Assembly: GCF_025147465.1 (NCBI RefSeq)
Contig: NZ_JALXOZ010000010.1
Coordinates: forward strand, 1-64,000
Length of the DNA stretch: 64,000 nucleotides
Reading direction: 5' to 3'
Source: Dermabacter sp. p3-SID358
Lineage (GTDB): Bacteria > Actinomycetota > Actinomycetes > Actinomycetales > Dermabacteraceae
Made by a program: the position numbers and the translations under genes. Below the pieces are notes generated by a model. It did not search any database. It had not been told where the DNA came from and saw only the letters and a list, made by a program, of their open reading frames with translations. Shown one piece after another: positions 33,668-42,569 of this stretch (position 1 is its first letter; the number at the start of each line of letters is the position of its first letter).

Positions 33668-35455
33668 TTGTCCTTGACGAGCGCAACGGCCACGAAACCC
33701 ACGCGCAACGAAACCCCGCCGGGCGAAAGCGAGCCGCGCCACTACGGCATGGCGAAGGGGGTCTTCTACCCCTCGGCCGCGATCATCATCGTCGCGGTGT
33801 TGTTCTCGGTGCTTCTTCCCGAGCAATTCAGCGCAGTCGTAAGCGCAATCAACACGACGATCGTGGAGAGCGTCGGCTGGTACTACATCCTCGCGGCGAC
33901 GTTCTTCGTTGCGGCGGCAGCAGTCCTCGCCTTCTCCCGACTCGGCTCGATCAAGCTCGGCAAGGACGACGAAGATCCGCAGTACAGCCTCATGTCCTGG
34001 TTCGCGATGTTATTCGCAGCCGGCATGGGCATCGGCCTCGTGTTCTGGGGTGCGGCAGAGCCCCTCACCTTCTTCGCATCGGATCCGCCGCCGAGCATCG
34101 CCGGGCTCCCCGATGCGGCACGTGCACCGAAGGCCATGGCGCAAGTGTTCCTCCACTGGGGCCTTCACGCGTGGGGGATCTACGTGATCGTGGGTCTCGC
34201 CGTCGCCTATGCCACGCACCGCCGCGGACGCCCGCTCTCCGTACGCTGGGCTCTTGAACCCATTCTTGGCCGCCACACAGACACCTGGATCGGCAACGTC
34301 ATCGACACGATTGCTGTCGTGGGTACCCTCTTCGGCGTCGCGACTTCGCTCGGTTTCGGCGTGAACCAGATTTCCGCGGGCCTCGTGCACCTCGGCGTGC
34401 TCCCGGATAACCCGTGGCTGCGCTTCGTGATGGTCATCGTCATCACGGGCCTCGCAACTCTCTCTGTTGCTTCAGGCCTCGAGAAGGGCATTAAGTTCCT
34501 CTCGAACACGAACCTCGTCCTCGCGGGCGTTCTTCTCGTGGTGATGCTCCTGCTCGGGCCCACCCTGTTCCTTCTGCGGGATTTCGTGTCGGGCATCGGA
34601 AACTACCTCCAGAACTTCATTTCGCTGAGCTTCCAGACCCTCCCCTTTTACGGAGACGAGGGCGCCACGTGGCTCAATGGTTGGACGACCTTCTACTGGG
34701 GTTGGTGGATCTCGTGGTCGCCGTTCGTCGGTGTATTCATCGCGCGTATTTCGCGTGGCCGCACCGTGCGTGAATTCATCATGGGCGTCATGCTCGTGCC
34801 CACACTCGTGACGATCTTGTGGTTCACGGTGATGGGTGGCACGGCGATCTACAAGAGCGTGTTTGAAGGCGCGAACTTCCTCAATGCCGAAGGGGCGATC
34901 GACCAGAATCTCGCTCTATTCCAGGTATTTGAGACGATGCCCGCGAGCACCCTCCTTTCGGGACTCGCGATCATCCTCGTGACGATCTTCTTCGTCACCT
35001 CGGCTGACTCCGGCGCCTTCGTCGTGGACATGATTGCGCACCGAGGCGACCCGGAGCCGCCGCGCGGCACCCGAATTTTCTGGGCTGTCACGAGCGGCGC
35101 AATTCCCGCGGCACTCATCGGCATCGCGGCCTACACGGGCGCGGGCGACGCCTCGGGCATGAGCGGCCTCCAGGCCCTCGCACTCATCGCTGCGCTTCCG
35201 TGGTCAGTCGTCATGATCGCGATGGTCGTGTCCATGTTCAAGGCACTGCGCCACGAGGTGCGCATGATTGAGCGGCTCGAGCTGCAGATCCGCCGCCGCG
35301 AGCTCGTTGAGCACGTGACCGAACATGTCTCGGATCAGGTGGCCGACAAGGTCTATGAACGCGTCGCCACTGAGACCGGCCAGATTGATCTTGGTGCGAT
35401 CAATGCTCCCAAGGAAGCACCTGCCGAGGGCACGCATAAGCGCCGCCTCGACTAG
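33668..35455 (+). CDS. betT: BCCT family betaine/choline transporter
   Basis: Twelve-helix osmolyte or carnitine transporter, about 595 aa. AAGMGIGLVFWGAAEPL contains the glycine stretch of TM3, and FYWGWWISWSPFVGVFIARI is the Trp-rich BCCT signature of TM8. The cytosolic C-terminal tail (about 535-595) is charged and helical, as in osmotically regulated members. AAGGAGAG precedes several possible starts: GTG 33665, TTG 33668 or TTG 33674. I use TTG 33668 for spacing. Stand-alone gene ended by a terminator. Confidence 0.9.
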   Translation: MSLTSATATKPTRNETPPGESEPRHYGMAKGVFYPSAAIIIVAVLFSVLLPEQFSAVVSAINTTIVESVGWYYILAATFFVAAAAVLAFSRLGSIKLGKDDEDPQYSLMSWFAMLFAAGMGIGLVFWGAAEPLTFFASDPPPSIAGLPDAARAPKAMAQVFLHWGLHAWGIYVIVGLAVAYATHRRGRPLSVRWALEPILGRHTDTWIGNVIDTIAVVGTLFGVATSLGFGVNQISAGLVHLGVLPDNPWLRFVMVIVITGLATLSVASGLEKGIKFLSNTNLVLAGVLLVVMLLLGPTLFLLRDFVSGIGNYLQNFISLSFQTLPFYGDEGATWLNGWTTFYWGWWISWSPFVGVFIARISRGRTVREFIMGVMLVPTLVTILWFTVMGGTAIYKSVFEGANFLNAEGAIDQNLALFQVFETMPASTLLSGLAIILVTIFFVTSADSGAFVVDMIAHRGDPEPPRGTRIFWAVTSGAIPAALIGIAAYTGAGDASGMSGLQALALIAALPWSVVMIAMVVSMFKALRHEVRMIERLELQIRRRELVEHVTEHVSDQVADKVYERVATETGQIDLGAINAPKEAPAEGTHKRRLD

Positions 35456-35490
35456 TCGATGCGTCAGCGTAAGGACTGATCCGTCACAGG

Positions 35491-35536
35491 AAGGGTGTGG
35501 AGTCGGGTTCATGAGAGCCCGGCGCCACACCCTTTT
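35491..35536 (+). terminator. Terminator of betT
   Basis: AAGGGTGTGG (35491-35500) pairs with CCACACCCTT (35525-35534), with an inner CGGG/CCCG stem, then TTTTC. Confidence 0.8.
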
Positions 35537-35595
35537 CATCTGCCCCTGGGCCCTTTGGCCTTATTTTCGCGCTCCTAGGTAGTTAGGTTTGAATC

Positions 35596-35784
35596 ATGAC
35601 TACCTCAAGTTCGGCGTATTCAAAACGCCAGTTCAATGTGCAACTACCGATCGAGCTCATCACGCAAATCAAGCACGCGTCAATCGATGAGTCGATGACC
35701 CTCTCAGAGTTTGTCGAGCAGCTTCTTCGCTCCGCGCTCGAGGAGCGCACGAAACCCGCCGACGAAAGCCCTGCCGCAGCCTAA
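35596..35784 (+). CDS. Small ribbon-helix-helix DNA-binding protein
   Basis: 62 aa. KRQFNVQLPIELITQIKHAS gives a beta strand and first helix, and MTLSEFVEQLLRSALEE the second helix, the CopG/Arc/ParD arrangement. It lacks a neighbouring toxin gene. No clear ribosome site; TAGTTAGGTTTGAATC precedes the ATG, so a leaderless or weakly translated start is possible. Probable dimeric regulator, target unknown. A full dispersed-motif copy starts 7 bp after its stop. Confidence 0.7.
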   Translation: MTTSSSAYSKRQFNVQLPIELITQIKHASIDESMTLSEFVEQLLRSALEERTKPADESPAAA

Positions 35785-35791
35785 AGCAGGC

Positions 35792-35806
35792 GGTTCCGAC
35801 GGTTGC
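35792..35806 (+). repeat. Dispersed TCCGACGSTTGC motif between convergent genes
   Basis: GGTTCCGACGGTTGC between the RHH gene stop and the convergent rhodanese stop. Followed 6 nt later by an imperfect inverted copy (AAGCGTCAGACC), giving a weak hairpin. Confidence 0.85.
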
Positions 35807-36739
35807 TCAGAAAGCGTCAGACCCCTCTTCCTCCCCCGTTTCCACCGCGCGTTCAGGATTGCGGGACCATTCGGAGTATGAGCCTGCGTAGAGGTAGACG
35901 TGGGCGAAACCGGCGTAATCCATTGCGAGAGTGTTAACTGCGGCGCTCACGCCCGAGCCGCAATAGTTGAACGTGATCCGCTCCGTTGTCGCGCCCGCAC
36001 GCTCGAAGATCGTGCGGATCTCCTCGGGTGAACGGAAGGTTCCGTCGGCCTCGAGAAGTGACGTGAAAGGGACGTTTTTCGCCGTGGGAATGTGCCCGGG
36101 TCGCGGGTCGAGATTCTCGGAATCACCGCGGTAGCGCGCGGGCGGGCGGGCGTCGATTAAGAGCGCTCCCTTTGTGGGGATCGCGTGCTGGACCTCGTCT
36201 TCGCTCACAAGCCGCACGTAGGGTTGCCACGGAAAGTCACTCGGCTCGCGCCACACCTCGCCGCTTTCGAGCGCATTTTCACCCGCTTCGCGCACGTATG
36301 CCGCGAGACCGCCATCGAGAACAGCGGCGTTGACGCCTACGAAGCGCAGCATGAGTGCGAGTCGCGCCGCACCCATGGGGTCACCAGCGCCGTAGCACAC
36401 GACCGTATCTTCGAAGTTGATGCCGAGTGCGCTGAATTTTTCGGAGAGCTCATCGTCGTCGGGGAACGGGTGGCGTCCACGCTCCGGTGCGCCTTCGCCC
36501 GTGAGATCGTGCTCGAGATCCACGAAGATCGCGCCGGGGATATGCGCCTCGAGGTAGTCCTCCCGGAGGGAGCCTTCAGCGACGCTCCAGCGCACATCGG
36601 CGATCACGAGGTCGCCGGTGCCAGGTTCGAGGCTGCCGATGCTTTCGCTTCCGCGTGCAGGTGCCGAACCTCCCGTGCGCTCAAAAAGCGCCGCGGCGCA
36701 CACGAATGGCGGCAGATTCTGCCAGTCAATCTCGCTCAT
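35807..36739 (-). CDS. sseA: Thiosulfate/3-mercaptopyruvate sulfurtransferase
   Basis: Tandem rhodanese, 310 aa. The N-terminal domain is inactive. The C-terminal domain carries the active-site loop YCGSGVSA with Cys260. The CGSGV(S/T) loop is typical of the mercaptopyruvate/thiosulfate group. It transfers sulfane sulfur to cyanide or thiols. The ATG overlaps the upstream HAD gene stop (ATGA), so the two are coupled. Confidence 0.88.
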   Translation of the reverse strand: MSEIDWQNLPPFVCAAALFERTGGSAPARGSESIGSLEPGTGDLVIADVRWSVAEGSLREDYLEAHIPGAIFVDLEHDLTGEGAPERGRHPFPDDDELSEKFSALGINFEDTVVCYGAGDPMGAARLALMLRFVGVNAAVLDGGLAAYVREAGENALESGEVWREPSDFPWQPYVRLVSEDEVQHAIPTKGALLIDARPPARYRGDSENLDPRPGHIPTAKNVPFTSLLEADGTFRSPEEIRTIFERAGATTERITFNYCGSGVSAAVNTLAMDYAGFAHVYLYAGSYSEWSRNPERAVETGEEEGSDAF

Positions 36740-37578
36740 GACCCCAGCGTAGTGCGAGCCAGAGCGCGCGCTCTCAGAGCCGCATCGATCACGTGAGCAA
36801 CGCCGGCATCGGTGTTCGCGGGGGCGAGGGCGGCCGCGTGAGCGCGGAGTTCCGGGTGGGCGTTACGTACGGCAAGGCCGACGCCTGCCACGCTCAGCAT
36901 TGGAAGGTCATTTGGCATATCGCCCACGGCCCACACTCGCTCGTGTGCGATCCCGCGCGCGCTGCATGCGTGAGAGAGTGCCGCGGCTTTCGAGATACCG
37001 GGCGGGCTGAGTTCGGCAAGGCCATCGGATGTTGAAACGTGTAGCTCGGCGAGACCTTCGATTCTCTCGCGCACCTCACGGTAAAAAGCCTCGGTATCCA
37101 GGGCATTCGAGATCACGAGGATTTTGCCCGCACCGCATGGAATGTCGCGCAATGGGGTAAAGCTGGCGTCGGAATCCTGATCCCGCTCTCCTGCCGCTGG
37201 CGCCGAGGCGAAAGCCTGCTCCCTCACGTACCCCTCGGCCGTTTCAGCCGAAAAGGCGATTCCCGGGATGGGGTCGAGCGCGCGGGCGACCTCGCGGACC
37301 TCGCTCATCGTAAATCCACGATCCTCGAGAAGCTCGCCCGTCGCGGCGTCGAGAACGTAGGCGCCGTTTGCGGCGTAAATCGCGCCCGTGCTCAGGCCTC
37401 GAAACCGCGTGAGCCATCGCGGAGGGCGCGCCGTCACGAGGCAAAAGTCGAGGCCGTCTTCGTGCGCTCTGGCAACCGCGTCGAGGTTTCTTGCGGGGAT
37501 TTCGCCTTCGTCATCCACGAATGTGCCATCGATGTCGACGGCGACGAGGGCGGGTGCGGGCGGTCGAAGAGGGAGCAT
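36736..37578 (-). CDS. HAD superfamily (Cof-type) hydrolase
   Basis: 280 aa. Motif I AVDIDGTFVDDEG, motif II TARPP, and motif IV GDMPNDLPMLS place it among type IIB HAD phosphatases. A 15-residue insertion (AGERDQDSD) lies in the cap. I chose the ATG at 37578 after GATGAGG; the ATG at 37611 overlaps the divergent kinase start. A near copy of the dispersed motif (GCTGGCGTCGGAATCC, 37162-37177) lies inside. Substrate unknown. Confidence 0.8.
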   Translation of the reverse strand: MLPLRPPAPALVAVDIDGTFVDDEGEIPARNLDAVARAHEDGLDFCLVTARPPRWLTRFRGLSTGAIYAANGAYVLDAATGELLEDRGFTMSEVREVARALDPIPGIAFSAETAEGYVREQAFASAPAAGERDQDSDASFTPLRDIPCGAGKILVISNALDTEAFYREVRERIEGLAELHVSTSDGLAELSPPGISKAAALSHACSARGIAHERVWAVGDMPNDLPMLSVAGVGLAVRNAHPELRAHAAALAPANTDAGVAHVIDAALRARALARTTLGS

Positions 37579-37609
37579 TGCCTCATCGTAGTGCCCGTAC
37601 ACTCGAGTC

Positions 37610-38554
37610 ATGCCCCGAGTTCTCCATACAGCCCAGGCACTCGTCGATGTCATGATCGAGGTTCCCTCGCTCCCACAAACGGGAAACAACGTCAATGCCG
37701 TGGGGATTCCACAATCGTACGCCGGCGGCGCCGTCACTATTTCGCTTGCGGCAGCGCGCGTGGGGGCGCACGCCGTTCATGGGGGCGCGCACGGTGAGGG
37801 ACCGAATGGAGACCTCATCCGTAAGGTTCTGCGCGAGAACGGGATCGGCATTTCGAGCCCAGCGATCGAGGGCAAGGATACGGGGAGCTGCTACGTGTTC
37901 GTGGAACCGTCGGCAGAGCGCACGTTCGTAACCTGCTATGGCGCCGAGCGCGACATCACCGCCGAGTCCCTCGCGTTTCTTGCCCCCCGAGAAGGCGATC
38001 TCGTGTGCGTGAGCGGCTACAGTCTCTTCGAGCCCACGCGCGATCCCCTCCTCGCCTTCCTCGACTCTCTCGATTCCGATGTCCGCATGGTCCTTGACCC
38101 AGGTGCCCCGTTCGCTTCGTTCCCGCGTGCGCTGCGCAAGCAAGTCCTCGCACGCACCGACGTGTGGACGTCGAATGCCGATGAAGCACGCGAGATTACC
38201 GGCATCGACGATGTGAGAGGAACCCTCCCGGCGCTCGGCAGGCTTCTCGGAAAGGGCGCGGTCGTAATCGTGAGGGATGGTTCCGACGGTTGCTACCTTT
38301 TCGAACGAGGCCACCTCGACTACGTGCCCGGCTATCCGCAAAAGGCGATCGACACCAACGGTGCTGGCGATACTCACACGGGGATTCTGCTTGGCGAAAG
38401 GGCTCTTGGAACGCCGTGGCTCGAAGCGGCACGTCGCGCGAATGCGGGCGCTGCCCTCAAGGTGACGCGCAAGGGACCGACCACGGCGCCGACGCGCGAG
38501 GAAATCGACGATTTTCTCGCCTCGAACCCGGCAACATCTCTTGATGCGGGCTAA
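37610..38554 (+). CDS. PfkB family carbohydrate kinase
   Basis: 314 aa ribokinase-like sugar kinase. GGAVTISLAAARVG corresponds to signature 1, and DTNGAGDTHTG (248-258, catalytic base D254) to signature 2. No sugar transporter or regulator is adjacent, so the sugar cannot be named. Its ATG lies 32 bp from the divergent HAD start, and the promoters must overlap. It contains a full 15-bp dispersed motif copy encoding GSDGC. Confidence 0.85.
   Translation: MPRVLHTAQALVDVMIEVPSLPQTGNNVNAVGIPQSYAGGAVTISLAAARVGAHAVHGGAHGEGPNGDLIRKVLRENGIGISSPAIEGKDTGSCYVFVEPSAERTFVTCYGAERDITAESLAFLAPREGDLVCVSGYSLFEPTRDPLLAFLDSLDSDVRMVLDPGAPFASFPRALRKQVLARTDVWTSNADEAREITGIDDVRGTLPALGRLLGKGAVVIVRDGSDGCYLFERGHLDYVPGYPQKAIDTNGAGDTHTGILLGERALGTPWLEAARRANAGAALKVTRKGPTTAPTREEIDDFLASNPATSLDAG
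38279..38293 (+). repeat. Dispersed TCCGACGSTTGC motif, coding copy
   Basis: GGTTCCGACGGTTGC inside the PfkB kinase gene, full 15-bp consensus. Confidence 0.85.
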
Positions 38555-38610
38555 GGGGCTCACGATATCCTGGTAGCGCACGTCACATTTTCCCGTTCGA
38601 AGGATCTCTC

Positions 38611-39123
38611 GTGAACCCTGCCCAATCTGCGGCCGCTGATCCCACGAGCCTGTTCGACTTCACTGTCGCGGGCGCGAATGGCGAACCGAGGGACCTCTCC
38701 GAGTTCACGGGTAAGGTCACTCTCGTCGTGAACACCGCGAGTGAATGCGGCTTCACTCCCCAGTATGAAGGTCTCCAGGAGCTTCAGGAACGCTTCGAGG
38801 AACGCGGTTTTAGCGTTCTCGCATTCCCGTGTAATCAGTTCGGCAACCAGGAACCCGGCTCGATGGAGGAGATCGTCGATTTCTGCGAGACGCGCTACCG
38901 TACGAGTTTTCCCGTATTCGCGAAGGTCGATGTCAACGGCACGAATGCCGATCCACTCTTCACGTGGCTTGAGGAGCAACGCGGCGGCATGCTCGGCGGT
39001 CGCATCGCGTGGAATTTCACGAAGTTCCTCGTGGGCCGCGATGGACACGTCATTCGACGCTTCGCACCTCCCATTCCCCCGTCGCGCATTGCGACATCTA
39101 TTACGAAGGCTCTCGCGGCCTAA
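38611..39123 (+). CDS. Glutathione peroxidase family protein (Cys type)
   Basis: 170 aa thiol peroxidase. NTASECGFTPQYEGL contains the peroxidatic Cys46, FPCNQFGNQEPG holds Gln80, and AWNF holds Trp134, completing the catalytic triad. Cys76 in FPCNQF is the usual resolving-region cysteine. In actinobacteria without glutathione such enzymes use thioredoxin. GTG start at 38611. The SPFH gene follows 21 bp later. Confidence 0.88.
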   Translation: MNPAQSAAADPTSLFDFTVAGANGEPRDLSEFTGKVTLVVNTASECGFTPQYEGLQELQERFEERGFSVLAFPCNQFGNQEPGSMEEIVDFCETRYRTSFPVFAKVDVNGTNADPLFTWLEEQRGGMLGGRIAWNFTKFLVGRDGHVIRRFAPPIPPSRIATSITKALAA

Positions 39124-39144
39124 ACCCTATAGAAAGGACCTTCC

Positions 39145-40269
39145 TTGGAAGCTCTCGTCGGCATTCTCACCGGTGGTGGCATCTTCCTCGTCATCATCAT
39201 CGTCGTGCTTGCGCTGCTCTTCGGCGGCCTGCGCTCCTCGATCCTCTTCACCGTGAAAACGCAGGAAAACGTCATCGTGGAACGCTTCGGCAAGTTTCTG
39301 CGTGTTGCGAAGCCGGGTCTGAACACAAAGATCCCGTTCATGGACACGCTCACGAAGCCGATCTCGCTGCGTATCCGCCAGCTCGAGGTCAACATCGAGT
39401 CGAAAACGAAAGACAACGTGTTCGTGACGGTCCCAGTCGCAGTCCAATACGTGATCCGCGAGGAATCCGTTCAGGATGCGTACTACCGCCTTTCGAATCC
39501 CGAGGCGCAGATTCGCAGCTACGTGTTTGACACGGTGCGTTCGGCACTTTCGGGCCTCGATCTTGACGCGGCCTTTGAGTCGAAGGATGACATCGCCCGC
39601 AGCGTCGAGGCGACCCTTTCGACCCGCATGCAAGAGTTCGGCTTCCACATCGTCAACACACTTGTCCAGGACATTTCCCCGGATCAGCGCGTGCGCGACT
39701 CCATGAACTCCATTAACGCCGCGCAGCGAGACCGCGTGGCCGCGCAGTCCCTCGCTGAGGCCGACAAGATCAAGCGTGTCACGCAGGCCGAGGCCGAGGC
39801 CGAGTCGAAGCGCCTCCAGGGTGAGGGTGTCGCGGCGCAGCGCCGTGCGATCGCGATGGGCATTGCAGAGCAGTACGAAATGCTCAAGCAGGTGGGCATC
39901 GAGAATACGGCCGAGGAGCTGCTGCTCATGACCCAGTACTTCGACACGATGCAGGACGTGGCCCGCAACGGTCGCTCGAACGTGCTGTTCCTGCCGTCAA
40001 ACCCGTCGTCGGTGGGTGCGATGGGCGACGAGATCCGTTCGGCTCTCCTGCAGGCACAAGCGGCAAACGACACGATCAACGGGGACTCGACTCCCGTGAA
40101 CCCCGCCGAGCCTGTCGACGGCGAAGGCAATTCGCGCGAGCACCTTGAACGCCTCCGTGCCGAGGCCAAGGAACGCGCCCGCCGCGCAAAGGAAGAGGCG
40201 CGCCGCAACGCCGAGGATGCTGCGCAGAGCGCCCGCGAACGCTTCGACAACGAAGAGCCGAATCTCTAA
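39145..40269 (+). CDS. SPFH/stomatin-prohibitin family protein
   Basis: 374 aa. One N-terminal membrane helix (about 4-25), then an SPFH domain (about 30-200) with VIVERFGKFLRVAKPGLN, then a coiled coil rich in AEAE/QR and a charged C-terminal tail. Such proteins build oligomeric membrane microdomain scaffolds; in bacteria they are often paired with NfeD, absent here. Start is TTG with AAAGGA upstream. It shares a unit with the peroxidase gene and ends at a terminator. Confidence 0.88.
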   Translation: MEALVGILTGGGIFLVIIIVVLALLFGGLRSSILFTVKTQENVIVERFGKFLRVAKPGLNTKIPFMDTLTKPISLRIRQLEVNIESKTKDNVFVTVPVAVQYVIREESVQDAYYRLSNPEAQIRSYVFDTVRSALSGLDLDAAFESKDDIARSVEATLSTRMQEFGFHIVNTLVQDISPDQRVRDSMNSINAAQRDRVAAQSLAEADKIKRVTQAEAEAESKRLQGEGVAAQRRAIAMGIAEQYEMLKQVGIENTAEELLLMTQYFDTMQDVARNGRSNVLFLPSNPSSVGAMGDEIRSALLQAQAANDTINGDSTPVNPAEPVDGEGNSREHLERLRAEAKERARRAKEEARRNAEDAAQSARERFDNEEPNL

Positions 40270-40288
40270 TCGCTTCGCCATTCATCAA

Positions 40289-40322
40289 AAGGCGGGTCCG
40301 GATTCCTCCGGGCCCGCCTTTT
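40289..40322. terminator. Terminator between SPFH and AKR genes
   Basis: AAGGCGGGTCCGG pairs with CCGGGCCCGCCTT, then TTTC on the plus strand; AAAA upstream of the stem gives U-rich RNA on the minus strand too. Serves both convergent genes. Confidence 0.85.
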
Positions 40323-40342
40323 TCGTGCGAGTGGGCCGCGCC

Positions 40343-41284
40343 TTAGCGTTTCGGTAGGAGCTCCCTATCGAGGGCGTCCTTCTCGCCTGTTTCGAGCGCG
40401 AAGCCCATCGCTTTCGCCGAATCAGCGATCGAGGCCGGGCGCGAAGCGCCAGGGATGGGGAGCACGTGATCGCCTAGCGACATCTCCCAGGCGAGAACCA
40501 CCTGCTGCGGGCTTACGCTGTGTAAACGCGCGACCTCAGCAACCGCGGGGAAGCGCCCGCCCACTTCGGCCGCCCCTCCGCCCGTGCCGCCAAGAGGCGA
40601 CCACGGCACGAACGTGATTCCGTGCTCGCCGCAGAACTGGAGCTCGTCCCAACTCGTGTGGTTGAAGCGCGGCGAGAACTCGTTTTGCACGGCCGCGAGG
40701 TTGCCCTCGCCGAGCACCTCGAGGGCGATCTCGATTTCCTCGACGCTCGCGTTCGAGATGCCGATGTTCTTCACGTGGCCCTCGTCCTTGAGCACCGCAA
40801 GAGTTTCGATGGCCTCGGAATACAGGCGCGTGCGGTCGGGGCGGTGCAGGTAGTACAGGTCGATCTTCTCGACCCCGAGATTCGTCTTCGAGCGCACGAC
40901 GGCGGTGCGGAAGTGACCCACAGAGCTGTCGCGGCCCCACTTTTCGCCTTCGGCGCGCGTAATGCCGCCCTTCGTGGCAACGGCGATGTTCGCGCGGTCG
41001 AAGTCAGGGTGCGCGGCGCCGTAGGCCTCGAGGGCGTCGGCGACCTGGCGTTCATTATGGCCCACCTTGTTCCACGCAGGGGCGTAGATGTCGGCGGTGT
41101 CGATGAGCGTGATTCCCGAATCGAGCGCGGCGGCTACAGTCGCGCGTGTGTTCTCAACGTCGTCCGCTTTGTTCTCGAACGAGAGTGGCATTGCCCCGAG
41201 GCCGAGCGGTGTCACTTCGATACGCCCGATCGAGCGCGGAGAGTAGGCGAAAGGCGCCAGACGTGCGGTATCTGCTTTTGTCAT
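40343..41284 (-). CDS. Aldo/keto reductase
   Basis: 313 aa NADPH-dependent TIM-barrel oxidoreductase. Catalytic tetrad Asp62, Tyr67 (IDTADIYAP), Lys105 (ATKGG) and His147 (YLHRPD). It belongs to the group of AKRs that lack a dedicated pathway neighbour. It lies 9 bp downstream of the C-S lyase gene, likely the same transcript. Confidence 0.88.
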   Translation of the reverse strand: MTKADTARLAPFAYSPRSIGRIEVTPLGLGAMPLSFENKADDVENTRATVAAALDSGITLIDTADIYAPAWNKVGHNERQVADALEAYGAAHPDFDRANIAVATKGGITRAEGEKWGRDSSVGHFRTAVVRSKTNLGVEKIDLYYLHRPDRTRLYSEAIETLAVLKDEGHVKNIGISNASVEEIEIALEVLGEGNLAAVQNEFSPRFNHTSWDELQFCGEHGITFVPWSPLGGTGGGAAEVGGRFPAVAEVARLHSVSPQQVVLAWEMSLGDHVLPIPGASRPASIADSAKAMGFALETGEKDALDRELLPKR

Positions 41285-41293
41285 AGCCTCAGC

Positions 41294-42526
41294 CTATCGC
41301 CCATGCACCTTTGCAAGGCGCGCCAACGCCTCTTCGAGGACCCGCGTGGGCGTGCCGAGGTTGAGTCGTTCAAATCCGGGCGCACCGAAGCTTCGCCCGT
41401 GCTCGAAGAACACGTGTGCTTCCTCGTCGTGCAGGCGCGTCAGCTCGCTCTCGTCGATCCCGAGCGGGCGGAAGTCGATCCACTGGAGATAGGTTCCCTC
41501 AAGCGGCGAGATCACCACTCCCGGGAAATGCTGCGCAAAGAACTCCCTGCTCACGCGATCGTTTCGAGCGATAAGTTCAAGGAGTCCCTCGAGCCACTCT
41601 CCCGCTTTCGTGTAGGCAAGTTCAGTTGCCGGGTAGCCGAGACAGTTCACGAAATGAAAACCCCACGCCTCGAGTTCACGCTCGTAAGCGGTGCGAAGCT
41701 CAGCGTTCTCGGTGATCGCCCAGCTCGTTTGGATCCCCGCGAGGTTGAAGCTCTTCGAGGCCGAGGAGAGCGTAATGGTACGGGAAGTCGCATCCTCGCT
41801 TATTGCCGCAAACGGGATGTGCTCGAAACCCTCGTGCACGATGTCAGCGTGGATCTCGTCGGCAATGACTGTCACGTCGTTTGCGCGTGCGAGATGAGCG
41901 ATCTCCTCGAGCTCGGTGTAGGTCCACACGCGGCCCGTGGGATTGTGCGGGGAGCACAGCATGAGCGCCGAGACGTCATCGCCCTCGAGCGCTTCGGCAA
42001 GCGCCGCGAAATCCAGGCGGTAGCGCCCTCCCTCACCGTCGAGAGGAACGCGCACCACGCGGCGGCCAGTCTTTTCGATGGAGTCCACCATGGGTGGGTA
42101 CGCGGGCGTCAAGAGTGCAACCCCGTCGCCTTGCTCGCTCGCTGCCCGCACCGCCGCAAACAGCCCCGTAACAACCCCGGGCATGAGCGAAATCCAGCTC
42201 GTATCAATCGCCCAGCGGTGACGCACCGCTTGCCACATTTGAATCGCTGAAAAGAAGGCGGGCGTCGGACCCGTATACCCCAAAACCGCGCCCTCGAGAT
42301 GTTTCTGAAGCCCGCGCGTAATCTCCGGGGCAGGCAGGAAGTCGAGGTCCGCTGTCGAGAATGGCGCGATGCCCGCGGGCACGTCCCCTCCCCGCTCGCG
42401 CATAAGCTCCCACTTCGCGGAGCCCGTGTCCGTGCGATCCACAAGAGTCTCGAAATCGTAGGTGGACGTGCGCGTCACGGGGCTTACCTCTTTCTGGTCA
42501 TCGTCGAACATGTCAGCAACACCCAT
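41294..42526 (-). CDS. PLP-dependent C-S lyase (MalY/PatB type)
   Basis: 410 aa fold type I enzyme. CSPHNPTGR (Asn195), ADEIHAD (Asp223) and SSASKSFNLAG with Lys258 binding PLP. The sequence order matches MalY/PatB cystathionine beta-lyases, which release pyruvate, ammonia and thiols. The first ATG (42526) lies inside an inverted repeat; the ATG at 42511 (MFDDD) could be a leaderless start from the TACGAT box. Confidence 0.85.
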   Translation of the reverse strand: MGVADMFDDDQKEVSPVTRTSTYDFETLVDRTDTGSAKWELMRERGGDVPAGIAPFSTADLDFLPAPEITRGLQKHLEGAVLGYTGPTPAFFSAIQMWQAVRHRWAIDTSWISLMPGVVTGLFAAVRAASEQGDGVALLTPAYPPMVDSIEKTGRRVVRVPLDGEGGRYRLDFAALAEALEGDDVSALMLCSPHNPTGRVWTYTELEEIAHLARANDVTVIADEIHADIVHEGFEHIPFAAISEDATSRTITLSSASKSFNLAGIQTSWAITENAELRTAYERELEAWGFHFVNCLGYPATELAYTKAGEWLEGLLELIARNDRVSREFFAQHFPGVVISPLEGTYLQWIDFRPLGIDESELTRLHDEEAHVFFEHGRSFGAPGFERLNLGTPTRVLEEALARLAKVHGR

Positions 42527-42564
42527 CGTACGGTGAGTACTCTCGGCTCGTCACCGTACGATGG
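42523..42564. promoter_or_regulatory. 14-bp perfect inverted repeat in divergent promoter
   Basis: CCATCGTACGGTGA (42523-42536) and TCACCGTACGATGG (42551-42564) are exact inverted copies separated by 14 bp. Each arm contains TACGAT, which matches an actinobacterial -10 box pointing outward. This gives mirror-image promoters, or an operator, between the C-S lyase and glycosyltransferase genes. The TSS would fall near ATG 42570 and ATG 42511, consistent with leaderless mRNAs. Confidence 0.65.
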
Positions 42565-42569
42565 TTCCC

